From: Owenia fusiformis | Taxonomy: Eukaryota > Annelida > Polychaeta > Sabellida > Oweniidae | Assembly: GCA_903813345.2 (NCBI GenBank) | Contig: CAIIXF020000001.1 | Coordinates: forward strand, 60,283,885 to 60,343,884 | DNA length: 60,000 nt | Reading direction: 5' to 3' | Shown: in pieces, positions 14,101 through 23,500 of the stretch | Numbering within the stretch: the stretch's first letter is position 1 | Layout: the number at the start of each line of letters is the position of its first letter | The notes under the pieces: generated by a model | What the model saw: the letters and a program-made list of their open reading frames with translations, nothing else | What the model was told of the DNA's origin: nothing | Database searches by the model: none | Position numbers and translations under genes: made by a program

Positions 14101-16278
14101 GTGTTCGGTGGTGTTATTCTGGTAGATTGCGTATACGTTGATGTTGGAGGTGATGTGTAAGGGGGTATTGTTGTGGTGTTTTGCTCCGTCGTTGTGTTCG
14201 GTGGTGTTATTCTGGTAGATGGCGTAAACGTTGATGTTGGAGGTGATGAGTAAGACGGTATTGTTGTGGTGTTTTGCTCCGTCGTTGTGTTCGGTGGTGT
14301 TATTCTGGTAGATGGCGTATACGTTGATGTTGGAGGTGATGAGTAAGACGGTATTGTTGTGGTGTTTTGCCCCGTCGTTGTGTTCGGTGGTGTTATTCTG
14401 GTAGATGGCGTATACGTTGATGTTGGAGGTGATGTGTAATGCGGTATTGTTGTGATGTTTTGCTCCGTCGTTGTGTTCGGTGGTGTTATTCTGGTAGATG
14501 GCGAATACGTTGATGTTGGAAGTGATGTGTAAGGCGGTGTTGTTGTGGTGTTTTGCTCCTTCGTTGTGTTCGGTGGTGTTATTCTGGTAGATGGCGAATT
14601 CGTTGATGTTGGAGGTGATGTGTAAGGCGGCATTGTTGTGGTGTTATGCTCCGTCGTTGTGTTCGGTGGTGTTATTCTGGTAGACGGCGTATACGTTGAT
14701 GTTGGAGGTGATGTGTAAGGCGGTATTGTTGTGGTGTTTTGCTCCGTCGTTGTGTTCGTTGGTGTTATTGTGGTAGATGGCGTATACGTTGATGTTGGAG
14801 GTGATGTGTAAGGCGGTATTGTTGTGGTGTTTTGCTCCGTCGTTGTGTTCGGTGGTGTTATTCTGGTAGATTGCGTATACGTTGATGTTGGAGGTGATGA
14901 GTAAGACGGTATTGTTGTGGTGTTTTGCCCCGTCGTTGTGTTCGGTGGTGTTATTCTGGTAGATGGCGTATACGTTGATGTTGGAGGTGATGTGTAAGGC
15001 GGTATTGTTGTGGTGTTTTGCTCCGTCGTTGTGTTCGGTGGTGTTATTCTGGTAGATTGCGTATACGTTGATGTTGGAGGTGATGAGTAAGACGGTATTG
15101 TTGTGGTGTTTTGCTCCGTCGTTGTGTTCGGTGGTGTTATTCTGGTAGATGGCGTATACGTTGATGTTGGAGGTGATGTGTAAGACGGTATTGTTGTGGT
15201 GTTTTGCTCCGTTGTTTCGTTCCATCTTGAATGAGGCATTGTAGTTTGTGGAAATGTGGAAGTTGAGTTTAGACTTGGAGTTGTGGTGGTATTAGTAGAC
15301 TTTGCTATTATTTGTACTACAACTGCACAGAAATCTCGAATTTGTCTTAACACGAAGTTTAAACTGGCATTAACCCGTTGAGAGGAACAAGGAGAGCAAT
15401 AAGCAGAGGCATCCATGGCACATCTCTTGGCTGTCTCTCGCTCTCTGAAATGAATGTATCCTCATAAATTTTTGACAACCTGACGATTCAAATCGATTAC
15501 ATTATATTTCAATAGTACGAATGTACAAGAAACATTATTGTTACATATTTCAAGTTTTTGTGGATTAACCCAACCTGCAGATTGCTTCCAGTTCTCCATC
15601 TGGGCCTCCAAGAACATTTAGTATTCTCTCATTGAATTCCACTACACATCTGACACTTGCATCAACTCCACAATTTGGTGGTTCTGTCGGACATGGAGGT
15701 ACAGTTGGTGCGGGGGTTGGTGATTCACACGTCCCTTTGATTTGTGAAATGGTCGCCTCTAATGTCATGTTGAATCTGGCCCACCAGTTAGGATGACACG
15801 AAGCAACAGATTCATGGACACATCTGATCGTTGTAGAAACCTCACTACAAATGGCACTATGGTTTCCAGGTAAGATTATCTCAGCAATTATTCTCTGGCT
15901 GATGTCAACTAAACATCGACTGGCCTGTGATATTTTACAGTCTGGGCTCGTTGTTGTAGTGGAGGTAGATGGTGTTGTTACTTTGTTTGTCGGTTGTGAA
16001 TAAGCTAGCCGGGCTCTTTGTATTGCCGGGGATAGGAGTGGTGTTGTTACTGTGTTTGTCGGTTGTGAATAAGCTAGCCGGGCTCTTTGTATTACAGGGG
16101 ATAGGAGTGGTGTTGTTATTGTGGTAATCGGTTTAGTAGCAGCTGATGCAACGTTTTTATTGATAACTGGTTTCGTCGTTTCAACTGTTGATGGTATTGC
16201 ATTGTCTGCTTTTGGAGTCATATTTCCTGACATCGACACACCAAATAGGCATGTTAAAAGGACTGAAGATAGATGCAT
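5138..16278 (-). CDS. Membrane-anchored mucin: two Cys-rich domains, Thr/Pro repeats, SEA, EGF-like, TM, tail
   Basis: Nine exons join in frame on the minus strand: 15575-16278, 12491-15444, 9694-9833, 9368-9432, 8948-9174, 7501-7681, 6882-7046, 5462-5531 and 5138-5308, giving about 1558 residues. Order: signal peptide (about 1-18, MHLSSVLLTCLFGVSMSG); Thr-rich linker with a doubled RARLAYSQPTN segment; two related Cys-rich domains (about 112-182 and 205-280); about 26 copies of a 31-residue Thr/Pro repeat with NTT sequons (about 306-1149); a SEA domain (about 1222-1360) with the autoproteolysis-type site RFRKGSIIAEF; a Cys-rich EGF-like segment (about 1363-1435); a membrane helix SVAIIAGCIGGAGVILIIIL; a cytoplasmic tail of about 95 residues rich in Asp, Lys and Arg. 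This is the plan of a cell-surface mucin, probably coating an epithelium. I do not recognise a named orthologue, and the paired N-terminal domain matches no family I can name. Confidence 0.85.
5764..6756. mobile_element. Fold-back Tc1/mariner-derived element with two inverted transposase tails
   Basis: The ends are inverted repeats of more than 30 bp (CAAGGTGACCGGAAAAAAAG on the left; its near-complement ending CCCTG on the right) flanked by TA at 5762-5763 and 6757-6758, the Tc1/mariner target duplication. Both halves carry the same C-terminal transposase fragment in opposite orientations: minus strand about 5924-6124 reads NPPDFFLWGNLKDNVYQNNP, and a diverged plus-strand copy lies at about 6385-6600. 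No catalytic core is left, so it is non-autonomous. It lies in the mucin intron between the last two membrane-side exons (5532-6881). Confidence 0.82.
7403..7490. repeat. Short degenerate tandem repeat beside the mucin exon at 7501
   Basis: Units of about 20-26 bp built on TCCATGTACAATCATGGA repeat imperfectly about four times, starting roughly ten bases into the intron (transcript sense) after the 7501-7681 exon donor. Its closeness to the donor is the only notable point. Confidence 0.6.
9834..12490. other. Large mucin intron with inverted-repeat debris
   Basis: A 2.66-kb intron between the mucin-repeat exon and the first SEA exon. About 9900-10610 holds degenerate inverted sequence (phrases such as GGTTATGTACTGGGAGGATT and GATATGGGGTTTATC) related in style to the palindrome at 48558-48725. 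A perfect 26-bp palindrome, CCGGTCTAGAATA and its complement, lies at 11446-11471. I see no coding exon. Confidence 0.5.
12700..15210 (-). repeat. 93-bp coding minisatellite of the mucin gene
   Basis: About 26 full copies plus a partial one of a 93-bp unit coding a 31-residue repeat of the form TSTYTPSTRITPPNTTTEQN followed by TTTIPPYTSPP. Variation is concentrated at a few positions (T/Q/M/S before PST; E/G/D/M before QN; PPYTSPP against PSYSSPP). One copy near 14060-14100 carries a 7-residue internal insertion (GQNTTTM-like). Nearly every unit has two N-glycosylation sequons besides dense O-glycosylation candidates. Because 93 is a multiple of three, copy-number change never breaks the frame. 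Confidence 0.95.
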
Positions 16279-16851
16279 GGCACAATTATCGAGATGGTAC
16301 GAGTATAGTAAATTGCTGGTTGAACTATTTTAATTGAATACGTTTGGACAACGAATCATCGTTGAAGTAAAGTTGAGCTTTTGATAATAACTTTGCAACA
16401 CACCTTACATTCCTTAACATTATCAAATATTTACATCATATTTAGTTTGAGGACCATTTATAATTGAAATCTATGCTTGAACCAGAAGTGGGAGGAACTT
16501 CATTCGGAAATTGCACCTCTTACATCTTTTGTTATTAACTACCAGACTTTGCAATGAATTTTGCATAGTTTAAAATAAAGTTCACGTTCTTTTAAACGGG
16601 CTGATCAAAATGGCCGCCAGCATAAGAAAAATTATTTAAATATTATTTCCACGAGTGTCTGCAGCTCAAAATGTCGGTGGTTGTACCTACTAGCAAGAGG
16701 CTGAGTCGATTGGAAATGATAAACGTATGTATCTCACCTGTGTGATAGAATGTCTCTTTCGGCATGTCGTAACGATGTTGTAATGTAGATTCGGCGTGCC
16801 TTTCGTTTCTGAATTTCACGAAAAATCCAAATATCAAAACACTGCAATTTA

Positions 16852-17037
16852 CAGGGTGGCCAAAAATGTAACTCAAACAAATGTTAATTGCCCATGGTCA
16901 TTCAGTATGGATTGAAGCATGAGCACTTGGTGGAATGAAAAAAGCATTGTATTGAACAAGGTTCATTTGTGCCAAATCTGACTTTAAACAGATGAGTTAT
17001 TAACATTTGTTTCGGTTACATTTTTTGCCCCATCCAG
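16852..17037. mobile_element. 186-bp mariner-type MITE
   Basis: Ends are imperfect inverted repeats (CAGGGTGGCCAAAAATGTAAC against CTGGATGGGGCAAAAAATGTAAC) flanked by TA on both sides (16850-16851, 17038-17039). No coding content. The inner arms also pair (CAAACAAATGTTAAT with ATTAACATTTGTTT-like sequence), so it folds back. Confidence 0.75.
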
Positions 17038-17891
17038 TATGTCGATTTGCTAAATTGTTTTAATTGACAGACTTACTTAGTGCTTGATTATCCTAATAGG
17101 CTTTAATCTTATTCATTCCCGTTCCTTGAATATCAATGTGTGCGTGTACTTGTGATGTTGAGCTAATGGTAGTTAACTCAAATAATTGAACTTTGTAAAG
17201 AAACAAAAACGTAATTACTATGTAAATATCATGTTTTGTACTTCAACTTTACCCCTATCTCTGGGTAAGAAGGTTACATTAATTTGGTAATATGTCTTTA
17301 AGATTGATTCAAAAGACCAAGCGTTTTTACAAAGGTTATCTTCACAAATATAAATATTGATTGTAAACATTTTCGTTTCGGATCAACATTCATTTTATTT
17401 AATATCATTCATTCACTGGGATATTCATTAGTACTACAGACAAAAAAGTGGAAATTTCCCTTTCATTGGTGATTTCGGAGGGACCCTCTTTGAGTAATGA
17501 TATAAGTTTTACTGTTTAATCAATTACCTATGGGATCATTCGTAAAAGTTCAATACGTATACCAATTTAATAAGCACAGAAGTCACGTAATTATATAATT
17601 GGAATTCTTCTTTCTAAAAATACTTTATATGACCACAATCGCAATAGAGTACTCTTGGAGTATTTTTTGAAATTATGGTTAAAAGGGTAGCATGGCAATA
17701 TTCTGAAGATAAATGCATGAGTAGTGGATAAGGTTTTTATCCCATGATATCCATAACTCCACGAAATCATTAGTTCAAAATTTATATCTGATTTTTGTAT
17801 GAAACAAAACCAGACTTTATGACATGTTCAACATGAAAATGTCATTATATTTGTAACATAAAATGATGATGAAATTACAATATTCGCCTTA
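17038..17891. other. Intergenic DNA, nothing recognised
   Basis: AT-rich sequence between two small TIR elements upstream of the mucin start. I see no exon, RNA gene or clear repeat. Confidence 0.5.
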
Positions 17892-18372
17892 CCGGATTTT
17901 CTCGCATATAAGCCCTGGGCGTATAACTGAAAGAAGGGGTAATTTCGTCTGTTATTTTACCTCTTATTTTTCGCCCATGGGCGTATAAGTGTACTACTTT
18001 CGATTTTTGGCCCAGTGGGCGTAAAGGTGGGCATCAGCCATCTTCCTCAAAGACTACCGTACCTACTCGGTTGTAGTCCTACCGCATGTTTTGTAAGAAT
18101 TATAAAGGAAATGTCACCTACAACCTTGGACTTAATGTTGAAACAAAGTAACAACAGAACGATCCACCACTGCCACTTACGGCACAGCGTTGAACTTAAT
18201 GTTGAAACAAAGTAACGACAGAACGATCTGCCAGTGACAAAATACCCTTGAATTTATTCAAAAAATCAATAAATAGTCATTTTTTATAGGCCCATGGGCG
18301 TATAAGCGTTCTACATTCGATTTTTGGCCCATGGGCCTAAATTTAGGGGGGCGTATATGCGAGAAAATCCGG
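17892..18372. mobile_element. 481-bp TIR element with repeated GCCCATGGGCGTATAAG motif
   Basis: TIRs of about 24 bp (CCGGATTTTCTCGCATATAA and complement) flanked by TA at 17890-17891 and 18373-18374. Inside, GGGCGTATAAGTG and CGATTTTTGGCCCA(T/G)GGGC recur in both orientations, and a 36-bp phrase beginning TTAATGTTGAAACAAAGTAA is duplicated near 18132 and 18198. No transposase is visible. A separate inverted fragment of the same family lies at about 18615-18695. Confidence 0.72.
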
Positions 18373-18614
18373 TATACTTAATACGTTCCAAGTTCTTTAT
18401 TTTCACCTTTGTTTTGAAAATATCGTTTTTGACATCAGAACATCATTATAGCACGCTATATCCACCCGAAATAGGAAGCTTTGTTTGGCAGAAATCCCCT
18501 GGGGTGAATACCGTTTTCGCGAGGATCGGGAGCTGAATACGATTTTCGTGAGCAGGATTGGGCGGGACAATACGATTTTATCAATATCAAACATATTCCG
18601 TGTTATTCACCATG

Positions 18615-18695
18615 TAGTACCCGATGGGCCAAAAATCGAATGCAGTACGCTTATACGCCCATGGGCCTATAAAAAATGACTATTTATTGATTTTT
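18615..18695. mobile_element. Fragment of the 17892-18372 element family
   Basis: This stretch repeats, in inverted order, the element phrase running from GGGCCAAAAATCGAATGCAG through the GCCCATGGGC core to AAAAAATGACTATTTATTGA. No ends or target duplication are recognisable. Confidence 0.6.
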
Positions 18696-19844
18696 TCATG
18701 AGATAAATGATTATCCCCACCGAGTTAAATATTGTGTTTAAATATTTCCTATAATCTATAAGGAGCGAGTGCGTATATTATCTGACATTTTGATGAATTC
18801 AACTTTGAAATTGTGAACTTTGAACATTCGGATAGTAAAAGAAAGTATATCTAGTAGGCCTAATAAATAAGTCACATGCGGCAAGGGTATACGTGTAAAT
18901 AATTAATACTTTTTTTTAGGTTAATAATAGTATTGTAGTTTATCATGCTCAAGGCCGTCTCAAGGATAAGAAAAAGTATTTATCAAACGTGTCTTTCAAT
19001 ACATACCAAGATTGTTATGTAATTTGTAATGATTGTTAAAAACATGAACTTATGAAAACAATATTTTATTAAATATATTATATTCATATCTTTGATTCTT
19101 TAATATGTATACTTATTACAATTCCATTACATTTACAATAATAAAAATATTCATTTCAAGAGGCCTACATATATATTGTAGGGATGTTCTGATCATAAAT
19201 CTATTCAATACAAATATCAATGTGTAAAATTATTTTTATATGAAACATAAATACATATAGATGACCATGAATGATTTATGGGGAATATGAGTATTAATAT
19301 TTTAAAACTAGTACAATATATGGTTCGTATCGGATTTACATGTATGCAATTTGCTTTATCTGCTATATATCCACCGTCTTAATACTGACGACATGCCTCT
19401 TTCACCATGTTTACCCTGTTACATGACAAGCCAGAATACATCCTCCTAAGCAGGTTTCCAGAATCCGTACCTCCTTCTTCCCCCTGCTATAACCAATTTG
19501 GAAGCCCACGATTGAACTGAATCACGTGATCTAATTATGCACAATGACTTATACATGATTTATGTCGCAGTGTTGCGACAGCCAATCAGATTGCGAGTTC
19601 TTAATCATAGAAATGCTAACTGCTTATCGCAGGGGTAAAAAGAAAGAATATATTCTGGATTTTGAAGCCCTGTGATCTGAGGATGGCCAGAATATGAATA
19701 AATAAATAACTGCATTTGAGAACTAAATACCAATATGTATACATTCATTGTCATCATGATAGAGGGCAGGATATTTTACATGAGTCTCAGCCCCACCCCT
19801 TCTTTTATATTGTACATATTGCTTCTACAATGAAGCGGAATAAC
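18696..19844. other. Intergenic DNA, nothing recognised
   Basis: AT-rich DNA between the mucin start and the PNKP 3' end. I see no exon, RNA gene or bounded repeat. Confidence 0.5.
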
Positions 19845-19903
19845 TTTAATGGAGCAAAATAATAGCATGTGCAGTGCACATGCTATTATTTTGCTCCATT
19901 AAA
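19845..19903. repeat. Perfect 59-bp palindrome
   Basis: Arms of 29 bp around a single central G at 19874; the left arm runs TTTAATGGAGCAAAATAATA onward to GCATGTGCA. No mismatches. It abuts and overlaps by two bases the next palindrome. Confidence 0.93.
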
Positions 19904-19986
19904 TGAAATAGGGTAAATTATGTAAATAAATTGCCAGTGCACATTGTGCACTGGCCATTTATTTACATAATTTACCCTATTTCATT
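19902..19986. repeat. 85-bp near-perfect palindrome abutting the previous one
   Basis: Arms of 42 bp around a central T at 19944 with one mismatch (AATTGCC against GGCCATT). The arms start AATGAAATAGGGTAAATTAT. The core GCAGTGCAC-like sequence also occurs in the centre of the neighbouring palindrome. Confidence 0.92.
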
Positions 19987-20300
19987 ATCGAATACTGTTG
20001 TTTCTACTGCACAACTGTTCTTCACAATAATATTTATTGCTCACCATGGTAACAAAGTTTTAAGATTGAGCATTGAGCAGACAGAGATTATCATATTAAG
20101 AAACAATATTCTCTCTCGATGTTTCTCATATACGCTGGCAATTCCACCTACCCCAAGAGTCTTTTCCTCAAATTGGTGCAATATTTCCATTTTCTGAATT
20201 ATTTTCAAAATCAGTCTCAGAATATGCCAATTATCATGATTTTCAGTGAGCGCAAATAGATCTTTAAGTGAGTGCATGACTTTTGTTCAAACACCAAGTA

Positions 20301-20472
20301 CAGTAAAACCCGTCCAATCCAAAAGCCACAGGCTCCATTCAACAGTGTCCGGATCGACAGGTGTTCACTTCTTGAGGTTTTTAACATGGAAGTCTATTGC
20401 AGAATAAAATATATGGGATTTCACAAAGAGGTGTTCCAATTAGAGATGTGTTCAGATATACAGGTTTTGCTG
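20301..20472. mobile_element. 172-bp pogo/Tigger-like MITE
   Basis: Begins CAGTAAAACCCGTCCAATCC and ends with the near-complement TATACAGGTTTTGCTG, flanked by TA at 20299-20300 and 20473-20474. The end pattern CAGT(A/C)AAACC is typical of pogo/Tigger elements. It lies just downstream of the PNKP stop codon. Confidence 0.75.
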
Positions 20473-20577
20473 TAGGTGCAGCACTCACTTGTGTCATTCT
20501 TGTAAGATCACTGACTGGCGCTGGAATATGCTCAGTCATTCAGATGCTGAATTGAATAGTACTTGAGTAGACTGTCA

Positions 20578-23500
20578 TTATCTTTCAGAAGATGTCCACT
20601 GCTTGAATAGTTCTTCATGTTTCTTTGATGTAAACTTTGGCTCAAAGGTCACATTAATAATCTCAGAGAATCCTTCGGAAAGTTCAGGTATCTTGTGGTT
20701 TTTCTTAAATGAGTGGTACGCAACCATTGGGATACGTCTTATTTCCCCATTGGTTTGATTTTGCCGGACATAGTTCAAATGATGGGCTACCTCCTGTGGC
20801 GTTGACATGACAAAACATCTAGCAGGTACTCCTAAATAAAAATTAAAAGCATGAGACATTTATTTGTTTAGAAAACCTCCATTCAAATCTCTAAATACTA
20901 AATAAATGAATTAGTACACATAAGATGGCTTACCAAACTTTTTGGCAAGTTGCATATAATCTGCTCTGACTAAAGGAGATGGATTCGTATTATCTATCAC
21001 AACACTCTTTCCAGCTTTCAGTGCATCTTGGGTTGCCTACAATGAAGTAAAATAAAGATTCCGAAAAACATTTACGCCACTTTCGCTAAATATGGCAGAC
21101 TTGGTCAATGTAATTATCTCACTACAGTTCAAAAAAAGTTTTTAAAAGAAATGTTGTCATTTACTCATTCTTATCACATTGTCACAGAATATCTCTGATT
21201 ATCTCTGAAGTGTTTCCACAAATGGAATACATAACATTTAGGTGTAAAATCTGGTGAATTGAGAGCTTTGAAATGTTTTAGAGATGGCTCTCACATTAAA
21301 GAATTACACATTTTGTCACAAAAAAGTATTCTGATGAATTAAAAGTAAGACGATGGGTTTAGGATTTTACATACACTCTACAATATAGTTTATGTTTTGA
21401 TGGCATTTTAAACCATGAAATTTAGCTGGAAATATGGGTTGTGCATGTGACACTGCTCAGATGTCAGATCAATAAAGTTTGAAACAAGTACTCTTAACTT
21501 AAGTCATTCTTTTGCATAATTACCCTTAAGAAAAAAGCCATGGTAACCATGGTATTCCATGGTGCGTCCATGGTAATTCATGGTTTTCCATGGAAATTCA
21601 TGGTTTTTCATGGTATTTTCCATGGAAATTCATAGATACCCATGGTAATCTTCCATGGATATTTACCATGATTTTCCGTGGTAATAAGTGGTTTGGTAAT
21701 TGTTTTTTCATGGACATACCATGTTTTTACCACAAATTGTATCAATATTTTAACGAATGAATCCAAGCTGGATTGAGACTAGTCATTGACAGAATAATAT
21801 GACGCCACTCCCCCCCCCCTCAAATTTTTTAGAAAGTCAACCTTCTTGACAAAAGCTGGTTTCAGGCCTGAAATACAACCATGTTTTTACAATCTGAATA
21901 TATGTTTAGTACATTCTGTACATAGTGTCATATGACAAAGAACTTTTTACTTAATATTTTTTTAATTGATGATTTGACCCCACAATTACAAGTAATAATT
22001 TGTTTGCTGGGATTTGCTATCATTTAACTTTGGCGCTGATGTAAAAAAAGACAAAATAAATGATAAAATCAGCTCACTGGATTCCCTTATTGCAGACCTG
22101 AGACTTTTATGTTAGTCTCAGTTGCAGACTGAATAAACATTTGTACTTGGAGTAAATCCTATTTGGTTTCATTTGATCAACAATGAGTTTTTGACTTGCA
22201 CTGTCTACACTCACCGACAATAATAATTACTGAAGAGGGAGAATTAGAAAGAGTAAGATTATCATATATAATAACAATAAGATCTGAATATTTAAGAATT
22301 ATGCAAATGAACTATTATAATCTGTTGCAAAGAGATTAATTTTTTAACATTAATTTGAGAGATAATATGCTTATAGAGGTTGAATGGGACTTCATTTGGA
22401 GAAGTTCATTTAGAGACATAATGTATTATTCTTTTTTCTTCATGCAAAACACCAAACAAATAGCCCATGGAAAACCATGGACTTTCAAAAGATCAAAAGA
22501 ATAACCATGGAAAAGCATGGCTTTTGATTGCACTTTCTGAAACATCAAAGAAATAATCATGGAAAAGCATGGCTTTCAATTGCAATCAACCGACTTCCAT
22601 GGCTTTTGATTGCAGTTTCCTCAACTTCAAAGAAAGAAACCATGGTTTTTGATTGTATTCTCAAATGTACGAAATGTAATTTAAGAAAATAAGTTATTTA
22701 TTTATTAAATTATTAATTTTATTCATATTGATTTTTAAAACTGAAAATTAAAGAAAGTTTTGAAATAAAACAGAGCTTGTTTGACTTAATCATATTGATT
22801 TTTAAAACTGAAAATTAATGAAAGTTTTGAAATAAAACAGAGCTAGTTTGACTTAATCTTTTTCAAAGGAAAGAAGTGTTTGGCTTAAAAAATAAGCAAT
22901 CTCTATCTAGTCTTGATCTACACAAAAGTCCTTTGCACAATTGTTTTTAAAAACTTGTGGCCTACTCTGTGCTGCATTAACTGCACTATCATATTTCAAT
23001 GAATGTTCTTGCTAAACCTAAAAAATGAAATGTCCACCCTTTTTTCTCAAAGATAAGTCTAAGTCCAACTAGGATATACCATCAAAACATTCATTTTGGA
23101 GATTTTGGTAAATACAAATCCTACCCAAATTGTTGATTTTACATCTCCATGTATCATGGTAAAAACCAATTATCAAACCACCAATTACCACGGAAAATCA
23201 TGGTAAATATCCATGGAAGATTACCATGGGCGTCCATGAATTTCCATGGAAAATAACATGGAAAACCATGAATTTCCATGGATTACCATGGGCGCACCAT
23301 GGAATACCATGGTTACCATGGCTTTTTTCTTAAGGGTAGTACTTACTACTATGAATTTAATGACATTCAATGATTCACAACAACCTGTAACAAAAGTAAA
23401 CAACCAACCAAAATCTTGCTTTTTCTAAATCATGTGAAATACTGTAAAACAAGGGGCTAAATTCTCTCAAATCAAATCAAAATACATTTGAATGGAGCAA

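Noticed and set aside
14644-15225. Second minus-strand open frame of 193 codons inside the mucin array
   Set aside because: Shadow of the 93-bp repeat in another frame; no start context or domain, and the main frame is supported by splicing and a downstream SEA domain.
23221-23428. Short His/Met-rich open frames around CCATGG repeats
   Set aside because: Produced by the CCATGG tiling of the intronic element, not by a gene.
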